This document shows, piece by piece, positions 28,009-36,302 of a stretch of DNA of 64,000 bases (position 1 is its first letter; every line of letters starts with the position of its first letter). The stretch comes from Bin55 sp964572845 (GTDB lineage: Bacteria > Pseudomonadota > Gammaproteobacteria > Pseudomonadales > Azotimanducaceae): NCBI GenBank assembly GCA_964572845.1, contig CAZNFX010000003.1, positions 1 to 64,000 of the forward strand. The letters run 5' to 3'. The notes under the pieces were generated by a model. The model worked only from the letters and a program-made list of their open reading frames with translations. It did not search any database and was not told where the DNA came from. The position numbers and the translations under genes were made by a program.

Positions 28009-29154
28009 CTAGTAGCCGTTGAGTTCGCCGTAACGATTACGGTGAAAATAGGTGTCGCCAAATGTCTGTTCAGTGACCGCCGAACGCTTGATGAAGAAGC
28101 CAATGTCAAATTCATCGGTCATCCCTATCCCACCGTGCATTTGTATTCCTTCTCGGGACACTGTGTGAAACATCTCGCCAATCTTGGCTTTTGCCAAACT
28201 TGCCAATATTGCTACTTCCTTTGCATCGCGATTTTCATCCAAAGCCGTCAACGCTTCCAACACAACCGACTTTGACAGCTCGACCTCGCAAAACATGTTG
28301 GCAGCTCGGTGCTTCAGTGCTTGGAACGAACCGATGGGTACACCAAATTGAACACGGTCCTTCAAATATTGGATCGTTCGCTCAAAACACTCTTGTGCAC
28401 TTCCGAGCATTTCGGCTGCAAGCCCAATGCGGGCAATGTCTAATGTCGGATCGAGAACGTCTGCACCATTGTCAATCTCTCCGACCACGCTGTCCAAGCC
28501 AACGCTAACGTTGTCAAATTCAATGTTTGCTGCATTTCTACTGTCAACCATGATCGTTCGGCTGACGTTTACACCATCACTAGCTGAGTCGACGACGAAA
28601 AGCGTGATTCCTTCCCGGTCTCCCGGATTGCCTAAGGTGCGAGCAGCTACGAGCAGCTGTTGAGCGACATGTCCGTCAAGCACGAAGGTTTTCTTGCCTG
28701 ATATCGAGAAGCCATCAGAGTTTCTCGTTGCTGTTGCTGCCACACCGTACGGATTGTGCTTGTGGCTTTCTTCAAGTGCCAATGCCAGCAATGTGTCTCC
28801 GCTGACGATTCCGCTAAGCAACTCCGACTTCTGCGCATCCGTTCCACCAAGGTTCACAGCTGTGCCACCCACCCAAACTGTGGCAAAAAGTGGACTTGCC
28901 GTCAGAGTTCTTCCCGTCTCCTCGGTTACAACGCCTAGTCCCTTGTACCCGAAATTCAATCCGCCCACACTTTCTGGGAAAGGAATTGCAGCCCATCCCA
29001 ATTCGACCATTGACTTCCAAGTGTCGCGGTCGAATCCATCCTCCGAATTGTCGTCGCGAAGCTTTCTCAGCTGGGAGATGGGCGCTTTCTCGGAACAAAA
29101 CTCACGAGCCGTGTCCTTAAGAATGGATTGATCTTCAGTAAGAATCATTGGCAT
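28009..29154 (-). CDS. Acyl-CoA dehydrogenase
   Basis: FAD enzyme introducing a trans-2 double bond into an acyl-CoA. The 381-residue protein has the family marks FPESVGGLNFGY, GTAVNLGGT (N-terminal and middle domains), DGFSISGKKTFVLDG, YLKDRVQFGVPIGSFQALKH and QMHGGIGMTDEFDIGFF. The region SREGIQMHGGIG is close to FadE-type enzymes used for steroid or branched substrates, but the substrate is not readable. It is upstream of the P450 on the same strand with a 131-bp gap. Confidence 0.9.
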   Translation of the reverse strand: MPMILTEDQSILKDTAREFCSEKAPISQLRKLRDDNSEDGFDRDTWKSMVELGWAAIPFPESVGGLNFGYKGLGVVTEETGRTLTASPLFATVWVGGTAVNLGGTDAQKSELLSGIVSGDTLLALALEESHKHNPYGVAATATRNSDGFSISGKKTFVLDGHVAQQLLVAARTLGNPGDREGITLFVVDSASDGVNVSRTIMVDSRNAANIEFDNVSVGLDSVVGEIDNGADVLDPTLDIARIGLAAEMLGSAQECFERTIQYLKDRVQFGVPIGSFQALKHRAANMFCEVELSKSVVLEALTALDENRDAKEVAILASLAKAKIGEMFHTVSREGIQMHGGIGMTDEFDIGFFIKRSAVTEQTFGDTYFHRNRYGELNGY

Positions 29155-29310
29155 GTTGCGTTACCTGCTACAAATCGAGCAGCCTCCTCATTGGTTGGGC
29201 CATTGAATGTGCCCAGTCTCCTACGCTCGCGGTCGTTTGAAAGTGATTTGACCACGTGTCCATGCATCGTCTTGATGGCGACGAAGCTAATTGTAACGAT
29301 GGCTGTGGAA

Positions 29311-30057
29311 TCACTCGGATGGCTCGGCAGGCGTCGATCCAAATACCAGCAAATGGATACGGTCGACGTCCCGGTCTAACAAGGCTAGTTCAGTTTGGAT
29401 CGCAATCGACCTATACCACTGCTCTAAAGCTACAGGCGTTTCGAATCCAAAGATCAGTACAAGATTTGCATTGAGAAATCGTTTGCCTCGTACCGAAATC
29501 GCTCGCTCAGCCGCAATCAACGATGCTCCATCGCGGACAAGCACCAAGCACTGCGCTCGAAGACTTTCCACTTGGCTGCGGTCTCTGACATCCACTAGCA
29601 ATACCAAGTGCGTGTTCGCAGTCGTAGCCGACCACGTGTGCGGGATGGCGATGTCTACAGAACTCTGCAGCAATGCCGAATGCTCAGACGTGTATTGGCG
29701 AAGGGCAACGCTTGATGCAAACCTCGAGTAGTCGGATCCTCGTTGCACCCAAAACAGGCTCGCATTGTCCCATTCGACGTGGTCGCGTTCAAACTCGATT
29801 GACTCGACAAACCCAACGTCCATGAAATTGCCGCCGTATCTCTTAACAGTACCTGTCCAAGATGGACGATCGTGCCGCTGTTTGCCTGCATAGGGTAGAA
29901 ATCTCTCCAAATGGATGACGGTGACTGGGACGCTTTGCCAGTTGGAATTGAAAGAGAAGCGTACGAAGTTGGATTCATTGGCCAGACTATCGTAGAGCCA
30001 CCAGCAGCAACCGATGGCTATTAGAGCAATGAGCACCCGTTTACGTAGTCTAGACAC
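29311..30057 (-). CDS. Hypothetical protein with N-terminal membrane anchor
   Basis: A 248-residue protein with one N-terminal hydrophobic segment (VLIALIAIGCCWWLYDSLA), so probably periplasmic and anchored in the inner membrane. The rest shows no recognised motif; it is rich in Val/Arg and aromatic residues. It is divergent from the enoyl-CoA hydratase gene with only about 80 bp between. No function is proposed. Confidence 0.65.
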   Translation of the reverse strand: MSRLRKRVLIALIAIGCCWWLYDSLANESNFVRFSFNSNWQSVPVTVIHLERFLPYAGKQRHDRPSWTGTVKRYGGNFMDVGFVESIEFERDHVEWDNASLFWVQRGSDYSRFASSVALRQYTSEHSALLQSSVDIAIPHTWSATTANTHLVLLVDVRDRSQVESLRAQCLVLVRDGASLIAAERAISVRGKRFLNANLVLIFGFETPVALEQWYRSIAIQTELALLDRDVDRIHLLVFGSTPAEPSE

Positions 30058-30136
30058 AGCACGAGGTCTTTGACAAAACAGGAATGTTAATCGGGCAGGT
30101 TATGATTTTCGCTTCCAATTCCGCAACGAAAAGCCT

Positions 30137-30973
30137 ATGTACGCAGAAATCTTGTACGAAATTGAAGATTCCGTGGCAGTCATCACAATGAATCGACCAG
30201 CGACGTTGAATGCTCTTACCGACCTGACACAAGCAGAAATTCGACATGCCCTAGATCAATCCGAGCGTAACGAGGAGGTTGTTGGTACCGTTCTAACGGG
30301 AGCCGGTCGAGGTTTTTGTTCCGGCGTGGACATGAATGCATTGGCGAAGATGTCTGAAGCCGGTCGACGACTTGGGTCAACGCACGACCATTTGGCCGCC
30401 AGCCCCGGCAATCCGGACGACGACCCAAACTTTATGTCGAGCCCGACCTACTTTCTTGCACTGCGAAAACCCTTGATTGCAGCCATCAACGGGGCCTGTG
30501 CCGGATTGGGATTCAGCTACGCGACGTTTGCTGACTTGCGCTTCGTGGACCGGAATGCAAGATTGACCACGTCGTTTGCGCAACGAGGACTGATTGCCGA
30601 ACATGGAACGAGTTGGATGTTGCCGCGCTTGATAGGGCCAGCCAATGCTTTGGACCTGTTTTGGACATCGAGAAAATTCGATGGCGAAGAAGCATTTCGA
30701 ATTGGCTACGCAAACAGGCTATGCGAACCAGGTGATTGTGTGACTGAAGCAGTTCAATATCTTCAGGAACTCGCACGCAGTTGCGCACCGAATTCCATCA
30801 TGATGATGAAGAAACAGGTATATCGCCACCTCAACAAAGAGCTGGGGTCAGCGATGCAAGAGTCCATTGAATGGATGGACGCTAGTCTCAAGCACACTGA
30901 CTTCAAGGAAGGTGTTCAATCCTTCGTCGAGAGGCGCAGTCCGAATTTCTCGCGAATAGAAGTGACGGATTGA
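30137..30973 (+). CDS. Enoyl-CoA hydratase/isomerase family protein
   Basis: Crotonase-fold enzyme of 278 residues acting on acyl-CoA. The oxyanion-hole loops are GAGRGFCSGVDMNAL and INGACAGLGFSYATFADLRF; EHGTSWMLPRLIG carries a glutamate at a catalytic position. An insert after residue 75 (LGSTHDHLAASPGNPDDDPN) is seen in several paralogues. It is followed by a DUF169 gene 27 bp downstream, suggesting one transcript. Hydratase or isomerase activity on an unknown acyl-CoA is inferred. Confidence 0.9.
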   Translation: MYAEILYEIEDSVAVITMNRPATLNALTDLTQAEIRHALDQSERNEEVVGTVLTGAGRGFCSGVDMNALAKMSEAGRRLGSTHDHLAASPGNPDDDPNFMSSPTYFLALRKPLIAAINGACAGLGFSYATFADLRFVDRNARLTTSFAQRGLIAEHGTSWMLPRLIGPANALDLFWTSRKFDGEEAFRIGYANRLCEPGDCVTEAVQYLQELARSCAPNSIMMMKKQVYRHLNKELGSAMQESIEWMDASLKHTDFKEGVQSFVERRSPNFSRIEVTD

Positions 30974-31000
30974 ACAATAGCATGAGTGAGGAACCAATAA

Positions 31001-31783
31001 ATGGCTGACATAGCAACAGACATAGAAAACATCGACTGGCCAAATCTTGTCGGCGAGCTGAACCGATTCCTGAGGCTACGAACCACCCCGATTGGATTGA
31101 AGATGTTCGAACGCATAGAGGATATGGAGCGAATCGAGCGCATCCGCCGACCGAAGGCAATCCATACAACTGATCAAATCATTGGGCAAGCAAGCCGAAA
31201 TGGTTGGACCGTAGGGATCTCCGCTGATGACTTGGTGGGAGCACAATGCCGTACCGTAATCGGGCTTTCCCCTCGAGATGAGAATTGGCTTTCTGGCAAG
31301 CACATGGCAGGAGTCTGGTACGAGAATGAGCACGAAGCGTCACTGCACCAGCACTCAATGGATGTAGTGCCCTATGGCAAGTACGAAGCCATGGCAGTGA
31401 GTCCGCTAATTTCAGGACGACTGGATCCTCCGGACATCTGCTTGATCTATGCAACTCCCGCTCAAATGATTCTTTTCATCAACGGTTTGCAGTGGACTGG
31501 ATTTAAGAAGCTTGAATGGGGATGCGTTGGCGAGAGTGCGTGTGCGGATAGCTGGGGTCGTGCGTTGCTAACAGGGGAACCAAGCCTGTCAATACCATGC
31601 TTCGCCGAGAGGCGCTACGGCGGAGTCCTGGAAGACGAACTGCTCATGGCAATTCCTCCGTCTTATCTTCCCTCAATCATTGAAGGTTTAAGCCGGCTTT
31701 CACGAAATGGATTGCGCTATCCGATTCCCCAATACGGGATCAATAATGATGTGCGAGATGGAATGGCCGTCAGCTATAGCTAG
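31001..31783 (+). CDS. DUF169 family protein
   Basis: A 260-residue protein of the DUF169 family: an N-terminal RFLRLRTTPIGLKMFE segment, then DDLVGAQCRTVIGLSPRDEN and the region ICLIYATPAQMILFINGLQW, with several conserved cysteines (CVGESACADSW). The biochemical function of DUF169 is unknown. AGGAACC lies shortly upstream of the ATG. The close spacing to the enoyl-CoA hydratase gene suggests a link to acyl or aromatic metabolism. Confidence 0.75.
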   Translation: MADIATDIENIDWPNLVGELNRFLRLRTTPIGLKMFERIEDMERIERIRRPKAIHTTDQIIGQASRNGWTVGISADDLVGAQCRTVIGLSPRDENWLSGKHMAGVWYENEHEASLHQHSMDVVPYGKYEAMAVSPLISGRLDPPDICLIYATPAQMILFINGLQWTGFKKLEWGCVGESACADSWGRALLTGEPSLSIPCFAERRYGGVLEDELLMAIPPSYLPSIIEGLSRLSRNGLRYPIPQYGINNDVRDGMAVSYS

Positions 31784-31792
31784 GCAGAGCGG

Positions 31793-32836
31793 CTATGCTG
31801 CTTCCGCTTCGAGAACTCCATCGTCCATCAGCTCATCGAACTCCTTGCGCACACGTTGACTTTCAGTCATTCCTCCAATGTGCTCCAAGATCGCTTCATA
31901 GACTTGACGAGCCGCCAATAGTGACTGTCCACCAGTAGCCCACGCGACAAGATCGTTCCAATAGGGGTCGATAAGCGTCGACCCGAAGATTCTGCCTCCA
32001 TCGGTTGTGTGCAGACGAACCTCACGCAGCTCGCCCAAATAGAGACGCAGGGACTCTACGTGAATTTTCTCGTCCTCTCGAATCCGTTCAACAATTTCGG
32101 CAGCCAGTTCGGCGTCGTCTCGACGATCCACAAAAAGCCCCTCGGCGCGTAATGTCTGTTGGGTCGCCGCAAACCCAATCTCGGCTCTAAATTCAATCAA
32201 CAAGAGATTCATCAGAAAAGCAAGTAGGGCCTCAAGCTCGGGAGCAATCTGAGGCATCTTTCTCTCTCCTGACTCTGGCCGAGATATTCTCTCTGGAGGC
32301 TCAGCATCAGGCCACGCGTCCGCTCCAAATGCTAGATCGCGAGCCACAAACCACATGACATCGTGGCCGCCAATCTGCTTCTCCGGTTCGCCACCTTCAT
32401 CAATTCCATGGGCGTACATCAATCCCTTGTCCAAATGCCCTATGGCCATGTTCGAAATATCTTCGTCGATGTAGGATTGCAAATCGGGAAGGGGCATTGT
32501 TGCCAACATGCGTCCGCGACCCTCAATCTTGCCCGTAATCGTCAATGTGTTCCAGAAAACGCGGCTCATTCCCTCGCGAATTAGCAGACACTGTTGCTCT
32601 ACGTTGGGACAACGCGGACCAGACAGGAGGCTTGAGTCTGCTGCAAGGAGATCACCTCCTCGGTCTCGAAGAGCACGCGTCCAGTTTGCAATCGCTTGCG
32701 ATCGTACTTTGATACGCGGCGGGATGTAGGTGCCCGATTCGTCAAATCCACCGTGCATGGTTGTCGACCCAATTACGTTAGGACGAGCGTAGTCGTGACT
32801 CTGAAGTAGCTCTTCTCGTGTGAACTGTACCTGCAT
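31793..32836 (-). CDS. Ferritin-like fold protein
   Basis: A 347-residue protein. The C-terminal half contains a helical pattern like a four-helix ferritin bundle with possible metal ligands in LIEFRAEIGFAATQQ and RIREDEKIHVESLRLYLGEL (E..E and DE..H). The N-terminal half (NVIGSTTMHGGFDESGTYIP, DVMWFVARDLAFGADAWP) is not recognised. It could be a diiron oxygenase-type enzyme rather than a storage protein. It converges on the DUF169 gene with only 9 bp between the stops. Confidence 0.65.
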   Translation of the reverse strand: MQVQFTREELLQSHDYARPNVIGSTTMHGGFDESGTYIPPRIKVRSQAIANWTRALRDRGGDLLAADSSLLSGPRCPNVEQQCLLIREGMSRVFWNTLTITGKIEGRGRMLATMPLPDLQSYIDEDISNMAIGHLDKGLMYAHGIDEGGEPEKQIGGHDVMWFVARDLAFGADAWPDAEPPERISRPESGERKMPQIAPELEALLAFLMNLLLIEFRAEIGFAATQQTLRAEGLFVDRRDDAELAAEIVERIREDEKIHVESLRLYLGELREVRLHTTDGGRIFGSTLIDPYWNDLVAWATGGQSLLAARQVYEAILEHIGGMTESQRVRKEFDELMDDGVLEAEAA

Positions 32837-33104
32837 TGAAATGGCCCACTTTCTAGTTCTTTCGTAATTGCAATGATAATTGTGTTTTGTGGTGCAAATG
32901 TGGCTGCGTTGGAGCCTTTAGCTTGAAATCAAGCGATTTCAGTCCACACTGTCTCTTCTATTGAATGGAGGCTTGCTTAGGCAATCTGAAGTGGCCAGCA
33001 AGCTACATCGCACAATCCAAGCAGCTTGCAATCACGGAATCAGCCGCAGGCACGAAAGGATTCCATCGATCGAGAAATACCGACGGTCTCTAGGTGTCGA
33101 GGGA

Positions 33105-35111
33105 CTAATCACTCAGATGCTCGCCAAGAAATGCCAGGAATTCCTCCTCGTTGAGAACTTCAATATCAAGCTCGATCGCCTTAGCGAGTTTACTTCCAGC
33201 TTCGGCTCCAGCAACGACCCGAGAGGTCTTTTTCGACACGGAACCGGCAACCTTCGCGCCGAGACGCAACAGCTGTGCCTTCGCATCCTGCCGTGGCATG
33301 GATTCCAACGTACCAGTAAGCACCCAAGTCTCGCCTTCGCAAGGTCGTACGTCTAGCACTTCCTCTGCTTGCCACTGTACGCCCTGTTGCGTCAGATCAA
33401 ATGCGACCGTACGGTTTCCGTCGTCATCAAAGAAGGCGCGAATGTTGGACGCAAGAATAGGCCCCACGTCTTCAAGGTCCTCTAGAGTTTCAACTGTGGC
33501 CTCGATTAATGCCGGTAGGGTCTGAAAGCGCGTTGCAAGAGTTTGTGCTGTTGTCTCTCCAACTCCTCGAATGCCGAGAGAATGTATGAATTTGGCAAAT
33601 GTTGTCTGCTTGCTGTTCTGAATTGACTCCACGACGTTCGTTGCCGACTTCTCCCCCAATCTTTCAATTTCAGACAGTTGATCTACGGTCAGCCGAAAGA
33701 GGTCTGCGGGATTCTTCACTTTACCTGTGTCAACAAGCTGTCCAACGAGTTTGTCGCCAAGGCCAGTAATGTCTAGAGCGGTTCGCGACGCAAAGTGTCG
33801 AATTGATTCCTTCAGCTGAGCAGGGCACTGCAAGCCATTTGGACAGCGCAGCGCAACTTCGTCCTGCAGGCGAACTATCGGCGTACCACAAGCAGGACAT
33901 GCAGCAGGAATTTGGACGTCCTCCGTTCCGCGTTCCAGTACACGAACTACCTGTGGAATGATGTCCCCGGCTCGGCGAATGACAATCTTGGAACCGATCT
34001 TGAGTTCGAGACGCTCAATCTCATCGACGTTGTGCAACGTTGCATTGGAAACCGTGACTCCGCTCACTTGAACGGGCTCCAATCGGGCTACTGGAGTCAA
34101 CACTCCGGTTCTGCCAACTTGGAAATCTATCCCGTTGAGAGTTGTTGTGGCCTCTTCAGGTGGATATTTGTATGCAATTGCCCACCGAGGCCTACGCGAC
34201 ATATTGCCTAGGTTTCGTTGGTAGGCAAGATCGTTGACCTTTAAGACGACCCCATCGATTTCGTAGGGTAGATTGAGCCGTTGCTCATACGTCTCCTCAA
34301 TGTATTCCTTGCAGGCATCCAGTCCCTTGACCACGCGGACTCGAGGATTGGTTCGGCACCCCCAAGATTGAATTGCGTCGATGGCCGCTGCATGAGACTT
34401 TGGGACAAAATCCTCGCTTGCGTCGCCAAGCGAATAGCAAAACATCGTCAAGGGTCTGGAAGCGGTGACACTTGGATCGATTTGACGTAGGCTTCCCGCA
34501 GCTCCATTGCGCGGATTGACCATAGGCTTTTCAGAACGCTCAAGGGCTTTGTCGTTGTATTCTCGGAAGTCGTCAAGAGGAATGTAGACCTCTCCCCGTA
34601 TCTCCACCAGTGCAGGGATGTTTGCGCCTCTTAGCCGCAGTGGGACTGACTTGATGGTTCGGACGTTTGCAGTGATGTCCTCACCAACTGAACCGTCGCC
34701 TCGGGTGGCTCCTCGGACCAATCGTCCGTTGTCGTAGACAAGACTGACCGCCACTCCGTCAATCTTCGGTTCACACACATATTCCTCGATTGACATGTCG
34801 AGGTAGTCTTGGTTTCGTTTCGTCCAACTCTTTAGCTCTGTAATGGAGTTGCACTTTTCAAGCGAAAGCATCGGTCGAGCGTGCTCGACCGACTGAAATT
34901 TGTCGCTGGGTTTGCCGCCAACACGTTGTGTTGGCGAATCTGAAACTACTAGGTCTGGGTGCTTGGATTCGATGCGGAGCAACTCGTCGAAAAGAACGTC
35001 GTACTCCGCATCGGTAATTTTTGGGTCGTCAAGTACGTAGTAGCGATGGTCGTGATACTGGATCTCTTCACGGAGAGTGGCTACACGTTTTTCTTCGTCC
35101 TTACTGACCAA
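33105..35111 (-). CDS. ligA: NAD-dependent DNA ligase LigA
   Basis: Seals nicks in replication and repair using NAD. The 668-residue length is standard. Domains in order: NAD-binding Ia (HDHRYYVLDDPKITDAEYD), adenylation domain with the nucleotidyl lysine K116 in EPKIDG, OB fold, a four-cysteine zinc finger (CPACG...CPNGLQCPAQ), a helix-hairpin-helix region (SLGIRGVGETTAQTLA), and a C-terminal BRCT domain (EGETWVLTGTLESMPRQDAK). Last gene of the smc-zipA-ligA block; 24 bp separate it from zipA. Confidence 0.98.
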   Translation of the reverse strand: MVSKDEEKRVATLREEIQYHDHRYYVLDDPKITDAEYDVLFDELLRIESKHPDLVVSDSPTQRVGGKPSDKFQSVEHARPMLSLEKCNSITELKSWTKRNQDYLDMSIEEYVCEPKIDGVAVSLVYDNGRLVRGATRGDGSVGEDITANVRTIKSVPLRLRGANIPALVEIRGEVYIPLDDFREYNDKALERSEKPMVNPRNGAAGSLRQIDPSVTASRPLTMFCYSLGDASEDFVPKSHAAAIDAIQSWGCRTNPRVRVVKGLDACKEYIEETYEQRLNLPYEIDGVVLKVNDLAYQRNLGNMSRRPRWAIAYKYPPEEATTTLNGIDFQVGRTGVLTPVARLEPVQVSGVTVSNATLHNVDEIERLELKIGSKIVIRRAGDIIPQVVRVLERGTEDVQIPAACPACGTPIVRLQDEVALRCPNGLQCPAQLKESIRHFASRTALDITGLGDKLVGQLVDTGKVKNPADLFRLTVDQLSEIERLGEKSATNVVESIQNSKQTTFAKFIHSLGIRGVGETTAQTLATRFQTLPALIEATVETLEDLEDVGPILASNIRAFFDDDGNRTVAFDLTQQGVQWQAEEVLDVRPCEGETWVLTGTLESMPRQDAKAQLLRLGAKVAGSVSKKTSRVVAGAEAGSKLAKAIELDIEVLNEEEFLAFLGEHLSD

Positions 35112-35135
35112 TGTGTGGGTTTAACCGCGGTTGCA

Positions 35136-36257
35136 CTATGCGTACATCGTAAGCTGTTTTCGTCTGAATTCCGATACTCTCTGTCGATAGTGAGCTAGCG
35201 TTTGATTGCTCATCGCGTTGTAGTTTTCGTCCTTTACAGCGCCGGAAAAGGTCGCGGCACACTCATTGGCGAGACTTAGCATTTGCTCGAACACATCCCG
35301 CGCATTGTTTACGTTCGGGGGGCGCATAACTAAAGAAATGCCAGCTGTGCGATACGTATCAAAGGTATTGACGTCAAAGGTTCCAGGATGAAACACATCG
35401 GCAATCTTGAATAAGATTTCACCGGTCTCACGGTCCCTCATACAGAAAAGACCCAAGTCATCGACAACCATGCCCCGAGAAAGCAAAAAACGGCTCACTT
35501 CATTCATGCGGAACGATGTATCGTGCTCGCCCACTACGGATAACAAAATGAACTCGGTTGAGGAATTGCGTCCTGCCAGGTCGGAATACGGCATCGAACT
35601 ACCTGACGCGCCGTCTCCATTACCCTCTTTGCGTTTGGATCTTAAAGGCGGCTTGCGTTCAAGCCTCGAACCCTTTCGCGTCGACAACGACGACTTACGT
35701 GAAACCTTGGTCTTCGCTACCTTTGTCGAAGTTTCTTTTCTGGGCTCCCTAAATTGGTCCAATCCGTCGCCTTCAGCTGTTGACAGTTCCGAAGTCGTTG
35801 GATCGCCAGTTGAGTGCAAGTCGAGCTTCTCCTGAACGAGACGAGAACGCTGTTTGCCCTTGTCTAATTCAGGTTTTGCCGTCAGATCACGCTCCAGGTG
35901 CCTTGGCTTCTTGATCTCGGTTCGATCTCCACGTCCCGCATCCTGCGAGTCATGCCCCTTGACACTCGATTGCACGTGATCATCAGAGCTAACCATCGGC
36001 TCTCTCCTAGTAGACGTACCAAGCGTCACGGAAGGACCCTGCAGTGGATTCGATGATGATTTGGGTTCTGAAACGTTTACTCTCGGATAGATCCGTTCAG
36101 GCGTTTCAGCCAAGTCGGAAAATTCGTCCGGTCCAGACGGAACGCGGATCAGCTCCAATTGGTTCCGTTGCCAATTGCGGTACAAGCCGTAGCTCAGTAC
36201 CCCAAGAAACATCACGCTCAATAGGAAACAAAGGGTAAGTACCTGAAAGATATCCAT
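35136..36257 (-). CDS. zipA: Cell division protein ZipA
   Basis: Anchors FtsZ to the inner membrane at the septum. A single N-terminal membrane helix (FQVLTLCFLLSVMFLGVLSY) is followed by a ~210-residue charged linker rich in Lys/Arg/Glu/Ser, then the FtsZ-binding domain (FILLSVVGEHDTSFRMNEVS ... YRTAGISLVMRPPNVN). ATG 36257 (373 residues) is preferred to the open GTG at 36266, because AGAGG sits just before it at correct spacing. The order smc-zipA-ligA is a gammaproteobacterial hallmark. Confidence 0.95.
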   Translation of the reverse strand: MDIFQVLTLCFLLSVMFLGVLSYGLYRNWQRNQLELIRVPSGPDEFSDLAETPERIYPRVNVSEPKSSSNPLQGPSVTLGTSTRREPMVSSDDHVQSSVKGHDSQDAGRGDRTEIKKPRHLERDLTAKPELDKGKQRSRLVQEKLDLHSTGDPTTSELSTAEGDGLDQFREPRKETSTKVAKTKVSRKSSLSTRKGSRLERKPPLRSKRKEGNGDGASGSSMPYSDLAGRNSSTEFILLSVVGEHDTSFRMNEVSRFLLSRGMVVDDLGLFCMRDRETGEILFKIADVFHPGTFDVNTFDTYRTAGISLVMRPPNVNNARDVFEQMLSLANECAATFSGAVKDENYNAMSNQTLAHYRQRVSEFRRKQLTMYA

Positions 36258-36302
36258 ATCTATCACCTCTGACAGTGCCCATAGTCAAAATCCCCTTGGC
36301 AT

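Noticed and set aside
33151..33525. Plus-strand frames over ligA, smc and other long genes
   Set aside because: They are antisense shadows of genes with clear families and conserved motifs.
34872..34891. Palindrome CGGTCGAGC-GT-GCTCGACCG
   Set aside because: It lies inside the ligA coding region and is explained by codons for the conserved SVEHARPML stretch.
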